A stretch of DNA of 64,000 nucleotides, from contig NC_011566.1 of assembly GCF_000014885.1 (NCBI RefSeq), positions 4,772,501 to 4,836,500 on the forward strand, in the 5' to 3' direction. The notes beneath the pieces were generated by a model that made no database searches, was not told the origin of the DNA, and worked only from the letters and a program-made list of their open reading frames with translations. The stretch comes from Shewanella piezotolerans WP3 (GTDB lineage Bacteria > Pseudomonadota > Gammaproteobacteria > Enterobacterales > Shewanellaceae). How positions within the stretch are numbered: position 1 is the first letter of the stretch; each line of letters starts with the position of its first letter. Below, one piece after another: positions 1-8,868 of the stretch. The translations under genes and the position numbers were made by a program.

Positions 1-1
1 A

Positions 2-1807
2 CTCGGTCTTGCCGAGCCTTTGTTGCGTGCTCTTGATGAGCTCGGTTACGAAAAACCAACTCCAATCCAAGCTGCGAGTATCGATCCTCTCATGGCTGGA
101 AAAGATATTTTAGGTCAAGCTCAAACAGGTACAGGTAAAACAGGTGCGTTTGCACTGCCTCTACTAAACAGCATTGACCCGAATACAAATTCCCCACAAA
201 TTTTAGTACTTGCACCAACACGTGAACTTGCTGTTCAGGTAGCTGAAGCATTTGGCAGCTACGCAAAATTCATGAAAGGTCTACACGTTCTACCTATTTA
301 CGGTGGACAAAGCATGCATCAACAACTGAATGCTTTGCGTCGTGGCCCTCAAATAATTGTAGGTACTCCAGGTCGAGTTATGGACCATATGCGTCGTGGC
401 ACTCTTAAATTAGAGTCACTAAAAGCAATGGTACTTGATGAAGCTGATGAGATGCTAAAAATGGGCTTCATCGATGATATCGAATGGATCCTTGAGCACA
501 CACCTAAGCAACGTCAATTGGCATTATTCTCAGCGACTATGCCTGAGCAGATTAAGCGTGTTGCTAACAAATATTTATCAGAGCCTGTACACGTTAAAAT
601 CGCTGCTACAACAACCACTGTAGAGACGATTGAACAACGCTTTGTACAAGTATCACAGCACAACAAGCTAGAAGCATTAGTTCGCGTTCTAGAAGTAGAG
701 AAGACTGAAGGTATTATTATCTTCGTTCGTACTCGTAACAGTTGTGTTGAGCTAGCTGAAAAGCTAGAAGCACGTGGCTACGCTTCATCACCATTACATG
801 GTGACATGAACCAACAAGCCCGTGAACGTGCTGTTGACCAACTTAAGCGTGGCAAGCTAGACATCATCATCGCGACTGATGTTGCTGCACGTGGTCTGGA
901 TGTTGAGCGTATCGGACACGTAGTTAACTACGATATTCCATATGATACTGAAGCTTATGTTCACCGTATTGGCCGTACTGGCCGTGCTGGCCGTACTGGT
1001 ATGGCGATTCTTTTCGTTACACATAGAGAAATGCGTATGTTGCGCACCATCGAACGTGCAACGAAGAGCCGCATCTCACCAATGGATATTCCTAGTCCAG
1101 AAACAGTGACTGAACGTCGTCTGTCTCGTTTAGGTGAGCAAATTGGTGAAGTAATCGCTAAAGACTCTTTAGACTTCATGAAAGGCGCAGTTGCAAAACT
1201 ATGTCAGGAGCTAGAAGTTGATACAGATGTACTTGCTGCAGCTTTACTTCAACAAGTTCAGAAAGATCGTCCACTACAATTACCGTCAATGAACGAACGT
1301 CAGCGCGACAACCGTGATGACCGTAACTCGCGTGACCGTAATGATCGCAATTCCCGTGACCGTGGTGACCGTCCTCGTCGTGAATCTCGCCCTACGCCAG
1401 CAAACATTGGTTCAGCAGATTCACTTAAGGATAATCCAGACGTTAAAATGTGCCGTTACATCATCGACGTAGGTCGTGATAATGGTGTTGGCGTTGGTAA
1501 TATCGTTGGTGCTGTAGCAAACGAAGCAAACATCGACAGTCGTTACATTGGCCAAATCCAGTTATTTGATCAAGTCACAGCAATCGATTTGCCTGATGGT
1601 ATGCCAAAAGACGTATTAGCGCACCTTAAGAAAGTACGCGTATGTGGCCGCCCATTAAACATTCGCGAAGCAGCGGGTGAGAAGTTCGAGAACACTTCAG
1701 GTGGCGATAGCCGTCCTCCACGTCGTCCTCGCAAACCTTCTGGCGACCGTCGCCCTTCAGGTGACAGAAAGCCGCACCGTAAAGGTCCAGCTAAAGACGC
1801 TGAGTAA
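2..1807 (+). CDS. deaD: Cold-shock DEAD-box ATP-dependent RNA helicase, 5' end outside window
   Basis: This helicase unwinds structured RNA and assists ribosome assembly and mRNA turnover, especially in the cold. The reading frame is open to the window edge, and the first codons (LGLAEPLLRALDELGYEKP) read as the family's N-terminus, so only about the first dozen codons are missing. Visible motifs are the Q motif GYEKPTPIQ, Walker A AQTGTGKTG, DEAD in VLDEADEM, SAT, and HRIGRTGRAGR. After the RecA-like core comes an Arg/Asp-rich linker, then a DbpA-type RNA-binding domain (roughly residues 470-550) and a basic Arg/Lys/Pro tail. That arrangement separates DeaD/CsdA from the shorter RhlB, RhlE and SrmB helicases. 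The gene is followed by two hairpins. Identity is confident; the start codon is not visible. Confidence 0.95.
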   Translation, partial: LGLAEPLLRALDELGYEKPTPIQAASIDPLMAGKDILGQAQTGTGKTGAFALPLLNSIDPNTNSPQILVLAPTRELAVQVAEAFGSYAKFMKGLHVLPIYGGQSMHQQLNALRRGPQIIVGTPGRVMDHMRRGTLKLESLKAMVLDEADEMLKMGFIDDIEWILEHTPKQRQLALFSATMPEQIKRVANKYLSEPVHVKIAATTTTVETIEQRFVQVSQHNKLEALVRVLEVEKTEGIIIFVRTRNSCVELAEKLEARGYASSPLHGDMNQQARERAVDQLKRGKLDIIIATDVAARGLDVERIGHVVNYDIPYDTEAYVHRIGRTGRAGRTGMAILFVTHREMRMLRTIERATKSRISPMDIPSPETVTERRLSRLGEQIGEVIAKDSLDFMKGAVAKLCQELEVDTDVLAAALLQQVQKDRPLQLPSMNERQRDNRDDRNSRDRNDRNSRDRGDRPRRESRPTPANIGSADSLKDNPDVKMCRYIIDVGRDNGVGVGNIVGAVANEANIDSRYIGQIQLFDQVTAIDLPDGMPKDVLAHLKKVRVCGRPLNIREAAGEKFENTSGGDSRPPRRPRKPSGDRRPSGDRKPHRKGPAKDAE

Positions 1808-1849
1808 TATTAAACGCTAGCTTGTTAAAGCTTAGCGTTTTATAAAATG

Positions 1850-1878
1850 AAAAAGGAACCTTTCTGGTTCCTTTTTTT
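1850..1878 (+). terminator. Rho-independent terminator of deaD
   Basis: AAAAAGGAACC and GGTTCCTTTTT form a stem around a 5-base loop, ending in a run of seven T. It is symmetrical enough to work from either side, so it could also stop the opposing small gene at 1917. A second inverted repeat with one bulged base (AAACGCTAGCTT / AAGCTTAGCGTTT, 1812-1840) lies between the stop codon and this terminator. Confidence 0.85.
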
Positions 1879-1916
1879 GTATCTCACTGTCTTAGCGGAG
1901 GGATTCGCCTGAACGT

Positions 1917-2153
1917 CTAATCAACTTGTTTATAAAGTTGACGCTCCTCTTGCTCCTTTAATTTCTTTATACACGCCTGACACAAACAAGATTCAGCATC
2001 TAGTATGCGATTAGCTAGTTTTTCACTATCTAACACAGTCTTAGCAGGAAATGGCTGCGAGAGACACCAACACTGCTCAATACTCTCACCTTGCTCCACG
2101 GCGCAGCGATTTTTAGATTGGCATAGTGGACAGTGGGTAGCATCTATTGTCAT
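1917..2153 (-). CDS. Cysteine-rich CWC-type small protein
   Basis: A protein of about 78 residues with paired cysteines: CPLC near the N-terminus, then C, CWC and CLCQAC, with a charged C-terminal tail. The pattern fits the cysteine-rich CWC family, presumably a metal-binding knuckle of unknown role. An in-frame ATG at 2177 overlaps the stop of the upstream GFA-family gene (ATGA). The ATG at 2153 is preferred because it sits just after a G-rich stretch and the family usually begins close to the first CxxC. Nine consecutive G lie between the two starts, so slippage would change the longer frame but not the shorter one. The family call is moderately sure; the function is unknown. Confidence 0.7.
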   Translation of the reverse strand: MTIDATHCPLCQSKNRCAVEQGESIEQCWCLSQPFPAKTVLDSEKLANRILDAESCLCQACIKKLKEQEERQLYKQVD

Positions 2154-2173
2154 CACTCTTCCCCCCCCCTGTT

Positions 2174-2542
2174 TCATCGATCCGCCGGATGATTAACTCC
2201 ATCAGGCATGGCTACATTGGTCAGTTCATAAGGATTAACCCCATCAATACATGCCACGTTCACACCAAATTGATTTGGATTAGAACGGCGTTGATGATGA
2301 GTATATATACCGCAGATGCTGCAGAAATAGTGTTTAGCAGTAAAAGTATTAAATTGATACAGCGATAGCTTGTCATTACCACTAACAACCTCCAGCCCAT
2401 CAAGTTCTGCGGAAGTCACTATGGTGCCTCGACGGCGGCACATAGAACAATCACAACGCCTTAGGTCTGTCACCCCTTGCGGGAGGTTTAGAGATAACTT
2501 CACCGCGCCGCAATGGCAACTTGCGATATGTGTTTGCTTCAA
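2174..2542 (-). CDS. GFA family (glutathione-dependent formaldehyde-activating-like) zinc protein
   Basis: A 122-residue protein with the cysteine pattern of the GFA/CENP-V fold: SCHCGAV near residue 9, CDCSMC near 30 and FCSICGIY near 73. These are the ligands for the structural and catalytic zinc ions. Members were named for formaldehyde-glutathione chemistry, but most are uncharacterised, so no substrate is assigned. The start is TTG at 2542. An in-frame TAG lies two codons upstream, and GGAG sits eight bases before the TTG, so this unusual start is well supported. Its stop overlaps a potential ATG for the downstream CWC-type protein, suggesting a two-gene unit. Confidence 0.85.
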   Translation of the reverse strand: MKQTHIASCHCGAVKLSLNLPQGVTDLRRCDCSMCRRRGTIVTSAELDGLEVVSGNDKLSLYQFNTFTAKHYFCSICGIYTHHQRRSNPNQFGVNVACIDGVNPYELTNVAMPDGVNHPADR

Positions 2543-2581
2543 GCGCTATACTCCAAATATCATAACCAAGTTCAATGTAGC

Positions 2582-2607
2582 AAAAAGGGCTCGCGCTAGC
2601 GAACCCT
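2582..2607 (-). terminator. Terminator of the tsdBA unit
   Basis: On the minus strand AGGGTTCGC and GCGAGCCCT pair around a short loop (one mismatch), followed by TTTTT. It lies about 30 bases after the stop of the tsdA-like gene. Confidence 0.75.
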
Positions 2608-2635
2608 GTTCATTTTCTACTATGCATTAAACGGG

Positions 2636-3706
2636 TTAATCACTGCGTTTAGGATTGATAGGGTAAGCTTTACTGCCTAACTCCTTATGGCCATTAATAC
2701 TGCTGCCGTAGTAGCCTTGATGCTTATGATACTGACCTTTTAAGGCTTTAATATCCCCCTTAAATCTAGGATCTTGTGGCCGTTCTTGAGCATTGATAAA
2801 GGCGGCAACATCCCAAGCATCTTGGTTACTGAGTTGGTAACTTTTACCAAATGGCATATTCTCATAAATAAAATAAGCGGCGGTGTTGACCCTATGCATA
2901 CCCGCCCCCCAATTGAAGCTCTGAGGGCCCCAAAGCGGCGGTAAAGAGTAAACACCTAAGGTTTCATAACCTTGCCCGTCATCACCATGACAAGACTGAC
3001 AATGAGCTACATACACCTTCTTGCCTCGCTCTGGCGAATAAGCTTGCGCTGGTTTGGCAATTTTCGGATAACCTTTACCCGGTAAAGAAGCACGCTGCTC
3101 AAGCGTCATGACATTTTTTATTGACTCAGGTAAGGGCATTTCATCGCGCTTTCCACCCTTTAACAGTTCACTGTCAGATAGTTCCGGTACCGCGCCATCA
3201 ACCCCAGCTTGCAGCATCAAACCGCTCATTCCTAACCAGTATGAATAAGCCGACAAAGCGACCAGTTCTTTGCTTGCCGATCCCGGCGGTTTGCCATTCA
3301 TTGAATAGGTAAAGCACCCTTGTAGACGCTCTTCAAAACTGTTTACTTTATCATTCTTTTTTCGATACGCGGGATAGGCAAAATAGGCTGCCCATAGTGG
3401 AGCGGCATTCGCTCGTCGCCCTGCATCCATATGGCAATTAGAGCAGTTAAGATTATTACCTACGTACGCATCCCTCATCTGCTGAGAGTTAACAAATAGC
3501 TGATAACCTAGACGAACCTTGTCGCCAAATTCGCCCTCTGGAATAGCGCTTAATGGCGCCGGAGTTAGGTATGTTTGCCCCTCTTGCTTAGCTTTAGCAT
3601 TAAGCTCAACCTGCTTATCAGGTAGCGCTTCTGCCTGTACAACTGCGCTTAAACCCATATTGAAAGACAGACTAATAACGAGCCAACTTAAATGATGCGA
3701 TTTCAT
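2636..3706 (-). CDS. tsdA: Thiosulfate dehydrogenase / tetrathionate reductase TsdA-like diheme cytochrome c
   Basis: A periplasmic diheme cytochrome of 356 residues that would couple two thiosulfates to tetrathionate, or run the reverse reaction. After a signal peptide (cut near AVVQAEA) there are two heme motifs, CSNCH (88-92) and CQSCH (236-240). Between them is LQGCFTYSMNG; its Cys131 matches the cysteine that replaces methionine as axial ligand of the active heme in characterised TsdA enzymes. That cysteine is the main reason for the call over a generic c4 cytochrome. AGGAG precedes the ATG. It lies 10 bases after the tsdB-like gene and is followed by a terminator. The direction of catalysis cannot be told from sequence. 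Confidence 0.85.
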   Translation of the reverse strand: MKSHHLSWLVISLSFNMGLSAVVQAEALPDKQVELNAKAKQEGQTYLTPAPLSAIPEGEFGDKVRLGYQLFVNSQQMRDAYVGNNLNCSNCHMDAGRRANAAPLWAAYFAYPAYRKKNDKVNSFEERLQGCFTYSMNGKPPGSASKELVALSAYSYWLGMSGLMLQAGVDGAVPELSDSELLKGGKRDEMPLPESIKNVMTLEQRASLPGKGYPKIAKPAQAYSPERGKKVYVAHCQSCHGDDGQGYETLGVYSLPPLWGPQSFNWGAGMHRVNTAAYFIYENMPFGKSYQLSNQDAWDVAAFINAQERPQDPRFKGDIKALKGQYHKHQGYYGSSINGHKELGSKAYPINPKRSD

Positions 3707-3716
3707 GGTTAACTCC

Positions 3717-4310
3717 TTATTTCAATTCTGAAAAATATTTGGCTAATGCATCAATTTCTGCACTCGTGAGCTTGTCAGCGATGGTTGCCATCACGCCGTT
3801 CTGATCGCCACTTCGGGTATCTTCCTTCCAAGCCAGTAGTTGGCTTTTAATATAAGAAGCTTGCTGTCCTGCAAGCCTTGGAAACTCACCAACACCGTGC
3901 CCTGAAGGCCCATGACAAGTGACACATGCAGGAATGACCCGTTGCCAATCGCCCTGATAAACTAACTGCTCAGTAGGGTCTTTATAGACTGCTTTCTCTC
4001 CACGTAAATGCGGTGTAACCATAGGCACGTCAAAGGCAGAAAAATACTCTGCAACTGCGACAATAGCATCTCCTTGCAAGGTCATCGCCATCGGTTGCAT
4101 GGTGACGTTTTGCCTTTTACCTGACTGAAATAGCTTAATCTGCTTAACTATATAATCGGAAGGGAGCCCTGCCAGTCGAGGACCTAAAGGATCTACACCT
4201 TGCCCTTGAGGACCATGACAACTGCCACACAGCGCAGCCTGAGGCGGCATAGCGGCATAAGATGCTGTACTCAACATGAGTAAAGCCGACATTATGAATC
4301 CACGTTTCAT
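3717..4310 (-). CDS. tsdB: TsdB-like diheme cytochrome c (c4 type), electron partner of TsdA
   Basis: A secreted protein of about 197 residues with two cytochrome c domains. The signal peptide ends near ASYAA, and the heme motifs are CGSCH (28-32) and CVTCH (129-133). Each domain carries a downstream methionine suited to be the sixth ligand. c4-like diheme partners encoded just before tsdA are known as TsdB and take electrons from or give them to TsdA. ATG at 4310 is chosen because GGAGG lies seven bases upstream; a GTG two codons earlier is possible. First gene of a two-gene unit. Family certain; partner role inferred from adjacency. Confidence 0.8.
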   Translation of the reverse strand: MKRGFIMSALLMLSTASYAAMPPQAALCGSCHGPQGQGVDPLGPRLAGLPSDYIVKQIKLFQSGKRQNVTMQPMAMTLQGDAIVAVAEYFSAFDVPMVTPHLRGEKAVYKDPTEQLVYQGDWQRVIPACVTCHGPSGHGVGEFPRLAGQQASYIKSQLLAWKEDTRSGDQNGVMATIADKLTSAEIDALAKYFSELK

Positions 4311-4431
4311 TATCACACCTCCATCTATAGATATGTTAACAATAGCGTTTATCTGCCTATTTGCTCAATAAGTAAGTGAAGTTTTGATGGAACGGCAAAT
4401 AACTGAAGTTGATAGGACGGATTGCCACTAT

Positions 4432-4464
4432 AAAAAAAGTGCATTCCATAAACAGAAATGCACT
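4432..4464 (-). terminator. Terminator of metBL
   Basis: On the minus strand AGTGCATT and AATGCACT form a perfect 8-bp stem with a run of seven T after it. It is located shortly after the metL stop. Confidence 0.85.
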
Positions 4465-4497
4465 CATTATTGATTCATTATGACTTGCTAAGCGTCA

Positions 4498-6891
4498 CTA
4501 CTCTTGCAGTAAGTCTCGACAAATATGTGCTAAATCAGACTGCACTGCCGCTGCAGTAACCTGACGACCCGCACCAGGTCCACGAATAATAAGCGGATTG
4601 TCTTGATAGAATTTGCTGCGGATAACAAATACATTATCGCCTGGCGTTAAATTAGCGTACGGGTGGCTATTATCAACCCATTGTAAGCTCACTTCAGCTT
4701 TTAGTTTGCCATCGACTCTATCTAGAGCAGCTACATACCTAAGCACTTTATCTTGCTCCACTGCGGCAAGATACTGCTGTAGCATGTCTTCATCTAATTC
4801 GTTTATACGCGACAAAAACTGCTCAAGCGGAAGTTCTGCAAGATGAGCGGGAACCAAGGATTTTAGCTCTATATCTTCAAGCTCTATCTCTAAACCAATC
4901 TCACGAGCCAAAATAAGCAGTTTACGCTGCATGTCACGACCAGAAAGGTCATCTCGCGGATCAGGCTCGGTGATCCCAAGCCCACGCGCATCGACGACTA
5001 GCTCAGAGAAAGGTTTGACGGCATCATAGTTTTCAAACAGCCAACATAGAGTGCCAGAAAAAATCCCACCTACCGCTTCAATGCTGTCGCCACTATTATG
5101 CAGGTCATTAATTGCATGTTGTACTGGCAGACCAGCACCACAACTGGCGTTATAACGCCAAAATAATCGGCGATTACCTAACTGCAGCTTCAACTCTCGA
5201 TAAAAAGGTAGTGGACCAGAACCTGCAAGCTTATTAGCACTAACAACATGAATTCCACGAGCAAAAAATTCAGGATATTGTAACGTCAGATCAGCGCTTG
5301 CACTAATATCTAGCGCCACAACTTCATCACATTCTAGACCTTGAAGCTCTTCAAAAAGATGACTGTACTGCCACGGCGTAGCATCTTGTTCAAATGCGCT
5401 TTTCCAAGTATTAAGCGCGATGCCTTTATCACTAATTAAAGCTTTACGTGAACTCACTAGCCCAACTAAATCAACACTGGCCTCGAGCTCTTTGTTTAAC
5501 GCAGCTCTCGCACCATCAAACAGATCGATCCATGCTTCACCAATATTGCCAACACCTAATAGCAGCACACCGATACGTTTGCGTGGGCCTGCACAGCGGC
5601 GATGTACTTTCTGGGTCAACAAATTCACTTGTGTCTGTGGCACCAATGTCACTAAACTCATACCGTCATTAAACAATGGTCGAGCATTACGACTCAATAA
5701 TCTGGCAAAGCCACGACGGTAGAGATCCGCATCAGCACTCACCAATGCAACCAGCCCTAGGTCTTCTCTTATCTGAAGGTCTGTAATCCCCAATGCATCG
5801 CTATTGGCATCAAGCAGAGCTTGCACTTGTTTCTGATTCTCAAGCGTAACGGTTAATTCAATGCGTTTTTGTGCCAGCGACCAATGCGCTAAAGGATAGA
5901 GCCCTGAATCAGTCAATAAGCTCAGTAGATCGGATAAGACACCATTCAACTGAATGTTAAACAGTGACACGCTATTAAGGTTAGTTACCACGGGCGCGCT
6001 GGCTGAGGAGCTTTTAGGTGCAATCAAGGTAAAGTCGGTATGAGATGCATAGCTAGAGCGCACTGCTAGGCTAACTTGGGTATCAAATAGCGGCTGTAAA
6101 GTGCGGTTATGCAATACTGGTGAGCCTAAATGCGCTAAGCGATTCGCTTCATCTAATGACAAGCTACTCAATAGTTTCGCATCATTAATTTTGTTGGGGT
6201 CGGCGTTAAACACCCCCTCAACATCGGTCCAAATCGTTACCCGTTCGATATCTGCAAGACTTGCGATTAACGTAGCACTAAAATCCGAACCGTTACGGCC
6301 TAATAGCAAGGTATCGCCTTTATCATTTGCACAGATAAAACCGGTAATAATGAGTCGCTCATTAGGATGTTCAGCAATCAGCTTTTGTACTCTTTGACGT
6401 GACTGCTGTAATCTAATCTGGGGCACTGCACCTTCATCTGCAATCAACAAAGTGCGTGCGTCTACATCAGATGCGGCAACGCCGGACTCTCGCAGTAAAG
6501 CTGCGAGCAGGCGTGATGACCAACGTTCACCAAAGCTCACTACTTGGCTGCTCTGGTAATCATTGATCGCCGTTAATGAAAGTAAGCTGATCAACTGTGC
6601 CTTATCATTCGATAATCGCTCTCTTAACGAACGAGCTTGCTCGTTAGATAACAGCTGTTCAATCAGCTTTTGCTGAAAACTGATTAAGATCTGCAGCTCT
6701 TCCTGCCAAAGCTGTTTAGTCGTGCTCAGCTCAAGCAAACGATATAGAAAGTTGGTACTTTTACCTGCTGCCGAAACCACAACAAGATCATCACTATGAC
6801 CATGTGTCAGGAGAATATGTGCAACGCGACGGTAACAGTCTGCGTCGGCTAAACTGGAGCCACCAAATTTATGTAAGTGACAACGTGCCAT
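4498..6891 (-). CDS. metL: Bifunctional aspartokinase II / homoserine dehydrogenase II
   Basis: A 797-residue cytoplasmic fusion that phosphorylates aspartate and later reduces aspartate semialdehyde to homoserine, feeding methionine synthesis. The N-terminal kinase opens with HKFGGSSLAD and contains GRNGSDFSAT. The central ACT region follows, and the C-terminal dehydrogenase begins near residue 440 with the nucleotide motif GVLLLGVGNIGEA. Length matches MetL. Placement 15 bases after metB and behind MetJ boxes favours the methionine isoform over the threonine-linked ThrA. AGGGG lies seven bases before the ATG. The terminator downstream closes the metBL operon. Confidence 0.96.
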   Translation of the reverse strand: MARCHLHKFGGSSLADADCYRRVAHILLTHGHSDDLVVVSAAGKSTNFLYRLLELSTTKQLWQEELQILISFQQKLIEQLLSNEQARSLRERLSNDKAQLISLLSLTAINDYQSSQVVSFGERWSSRLLAALLRESGVAASDVDARTLLIADEGAVPQIRLQQSRQRVQKLIAEHPNERLIITGFICANDKGDTLLLGRNGSDFSATLIASLADIERVTIWTDVEGVFNADPNKINDAKLLSSLSLDEANRLAHLGSPVLHNRTLQPLFDTQVSLAVRSSYASHTDFTLIAPKSSSASAPVVTNLNSVSLFNIQLNGVLSDLLSLLTDSGLYPLAHWSLAQKRIELTVTLENQKQVQALLDANSDALGITDLQIREDLGLVALVSADADLYRRGFARLLSRNARPLFNDGMSLVTLVPQTQVNLLTQKVHRRCAGPRKRIGVLLLGVGNIGEAWIDLFDGARAALNKELEASVDLVGLVSSRKALISDKGIALNTWKSAFEQDATPWQYSHLFEELQGLECDEVVALDISASADLTLQYPEFFARGIHVVSANKLAGSGPLPFYRELKLQLGNRRLFWRYNASCGAGLPVQHAINDLHNSGDSIEAVGGIFSGTLCWLFENYDAVKPFSELVVDARGLGITEPDPRDDLSGRDMQRKLLILAREIGLEIELEDIELKSLVPAHLAELPLEQFLSRINELDEDMLQQYLAAVEQDKVLRYVAALDRVDGKLKAEVSLQWVDNSHPYANLTPGDNVFVIRSKFYQDNPLIIRGPGAGRQVTAAAVQSDLAHICRDLLQE

Positions 6892-6906
6892 CCTAAACCC
6901 CTTTAA

Positions 6907-8067
6907 TTAACAAGCTACAGCTGCATTAAGCGCAGCTTCAATATCAGCGACAAGATCGTCAGCATCTTCAATACCAACAGACAGACGGATAAGGGTGTCT
7001 TTTACCCCAGCCTCTGCACGCGCTTCTGGTTCCATCGCTCGATGCGTCATGGTTGCAGGCACTGCCACTAGACTTTCTACTCCTCCGAGGCTTTCTGCAA
7101 CAGAGAAATAATTAAGATTTTTTAAGAAAGCGACTAATTGCTCTTCGCCGCCCTTTAGCTCAAAGCTGAGCATGGCACCAAAGCCCTTTTGCTGTTTAGC
7201 GGCAATCTCATGACCTGGATGATCAGCAAGACCTGGATAATAGATTTTCTCCACTGCACTATGAGCGCTAAGAGTAGCAAGAATTCGCTGGGCATTGGCC
7301 TGATGCTCACGAATTCTCACTGCAAGTGTTCGAATTCCGCGCAATGTAAGGTAACTATCAAATGCACCACCCGTTAGCCCTAGCGTATTCGACCACCAAT
7401 GCAACAATTCACCCAACTCTTCATCTTTAGCCACCACGGCTCCACCAACTACATCGCTGTGACCATTGATGTATTTAGTGGTCGAGTGAATAACAATATC
7501 AGCGCCAAGTAAGAGAGGTTGCTGCAAGATAGGCGATAGAAAAGTGTTATCAACCACAACTAATGCACCAACTTCATGACTAGCTGCGCTAATAGCTTCG
7601 ATATCAACGACCCGAAGTAATGGGTTTGAAGGGGTTTCTAGCCAAACCATCTTAGGTTGTTTGGCAATCGCAGCAGCTAATGCACTGGCATCAGTTTGAT
7701 CGACAACTTCTAGCTTAAACTGGCCTTTCTTAGCCAAATTAGTAAATAAGCGATAACTGCCACCATAACAATCATGAGGCACCACTAATAAGTCATCAGG
7801 ACCGAGTAAACTTGTCGCTAGAGTAATTGCCGCCATTCCAGTGCATGTCACAACGCCAGTACAGCCTTTCTCTAGTTCAGCAATTGCATCACCGAGAATC
7901 GAGCGAGTTGGGTTACCTGAACGGCTGTAATCAAAATCTCTTGGATTTTTGTGACCGTCAAAAGAATAGTTTGTAGAGAGATAAATGGGGGGCACGACTG
8001 CACCATGTTGGGTATCGGACTCAATGCCTTGGCGCACAGCAGCGGTGGCTAGTTTACGCTCGGTCAT
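6907..8067 (-). CDS. metB: Cystathionine gamma-synthase
   Basis: A PLP enzyme of 386 residues that joins an activated homoserine with cysteine to make cystathionine. Features of the Cys/Met metabolism PLP family are visible: YSRSGNPTR near the start, and STTKYINGHSD carrying the PLP lysine. The C-terminal half contains SLGGVESL and RLSVGIED, typical of gamma-synthases and lyases. Gene order with metL and the divergent metJ selects MetB over related lyases. An AGGAG ribosome site precedes the ATG. Expression should be repressed by MetJ with S-adenosylmethionine through the boxes starting 33 bases upstream. Confidence 0.95.
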   Translation of the reverse strand: MTERKLATAAVRQGIESDTQHGAVVPPIYLSTNYSFDGHKNPRDFDYSRSGNPTRSILGDAIAELEKGCTGVVTCTGMAAITLATSLLGPDDLLVVPHDCYGGSYRLFTNLAKKGQFKLEVVDQTDASALAAAIAKQPKMVWLETPSNPLLRVVDIEAISAASHEVGALVVVDNTFLSPILQQPLLLGADIVIHSTTKYINGHSDVVGGAVVAKDEELGELLHWWSNTLGLTGGAFDSYLTLRGIRTLAVRIREHQANAQRILATLSAHSAVEKIYYPGLADHPGHEIAAKQQKGFGAMLSFELKGGEEQLVAFLKNLNYFSVAESLGGVESLVAVPATMTHRAMEPEARAEAGVKDTLIRLSVGIEDADDLVADIEAALNAAVAC

Positions 8068-8099
8068 GTACTACTCCTCTCTCTACATTTTCTTATTAG

Positions 8100-8131
8100 G
8101 GATGTCTGGACGTCTAAATGTACCTAAGCTA
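8100..8131. promoter_or_regulatory. MetJ operator array next to metB
   Basis: Four consecutive 8-bp units read GGATGTCT, GGACGTCT, AAATGTAC and CTAAGCTA. The first two are close to the known met box AGACGTCT and the others are weaker, as in cooperative MetJ arrays. The position fits repression of metBL. Confidence 0.8.
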
Positions 8132-8152
8132 TCCACCCTCGTCAACCAATTT

Positions 8153-8184
8153 AGCCGTTTAGACGTCCAAGCATTTAGAAATCT
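8153..8184. promoter_or_regulatory. MetJ operator array next to metJ
   Basis: Four consecutive 8-bp units read AGCCGTTT, AGACGTCC, AAGCATTT and AGAAATCT. The second matches AGACGTCT in seven positions. It lies 93 bases before the metJ start, consistent with autoregulation, and is separate from the array serving metB. Confidence 0.75.
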
Positions 8185-8276
8185 ATTTGCATTTGTCATA
8201 AAATAGAGGCAATAATTTGACTGTGCTGCATAAGGGGTTAAAATCTGCCCCGCATTTTAAAATTACAGGTGAGTCA

Positions 8277-8591
8277 ATGACTGAGTGGAACGGCGATTAT
8301 ATCAGCCCATATGCTGAACACGGAAAAAAGAATGAGCAAGTGAAAAAAATTACTGTCTCTATTCCTTTAAAAGTACTCAAGGTGCTTACCGATGAGCGTA
8401 CACGCCGCCAAGTGAATAACTTACGTCACGCCACCAACAGCGAGTTACTCTGTGAGGCGTTTTTGCATGCATACACAGGTCAACCTCTGCCAAATGATGG
8501 CGACCTATCGAAAGATAAGCCTGACAGCATGCCTGCGGAAGTAAAGCGTCTCATGGATGAAATGGGCATCGAGTGGGAAGAACTAGAATAA
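8277..8591 (+). CDS. metJ: Methionine regulon repressor MetJ
   Basis: A 104-residue ribbon-helix-helix repressor that binds tandem met boxes when loaded with S-adenosylmethionine. It begins MTEWNGDYISPYAEHGKKNE. The beta-strand KKITVSIPLKVLKVLTDER and helix NLRHATNSELLCEAFLHAY are the DNA-binding and dimer core and are near-identical to known MetJ. ATG at 8277 is preferred over an in-frame start 20 codons upstream, because it gives the family length and begins with the conserved residues. It diverges from metBL, with two operator arrays between. Confidence 0.97.
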   Translation: MTEWNGDYISPYAEHGKKNEQVKKITVSIPLKVLKVLTDERTRRQVNNLRHATNSELLCEAFLHAYTGQPLPNDGDLSKDKPDSMPAEVKRLMDEMGIEWEELE

Positions 8592-8610
8592 CTAGAATTA
8601 CTATATTATT

Positions 8611-8645
8611 AAATCGAGGGTCTTAAGAGATCCTCGATTTATTTT
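8611..8645 (+). terminator. Terminator of metJ
   Basis: AAATCGAGG and CCTCGATTT form a strong stem just after metJ, followed by the T-rich ATTTTAT. The rest of 8646-8868 before the next gene shows no recognisable feature. Confidence 0.8.
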
Positions 8646-8868
8646 ATAGCGCTCTCTATCAGTGCAGCGCTATTCTTGCTGAATAATTTGCAAAAAAATG
8701 CGGGTAACTATTTAGCAATATCTGGTATTTGACTATAGCGACTTAATACCGCACTACACGCGGTTGTCACTGAATTCTAATCTACGCTATTTGTCTTAGC
8801 TGGACATTGCACTCCTAATTAATCTGCACTTCCTTAGTGAGTTCTAAAGCCATCACAGGGCTATACTG

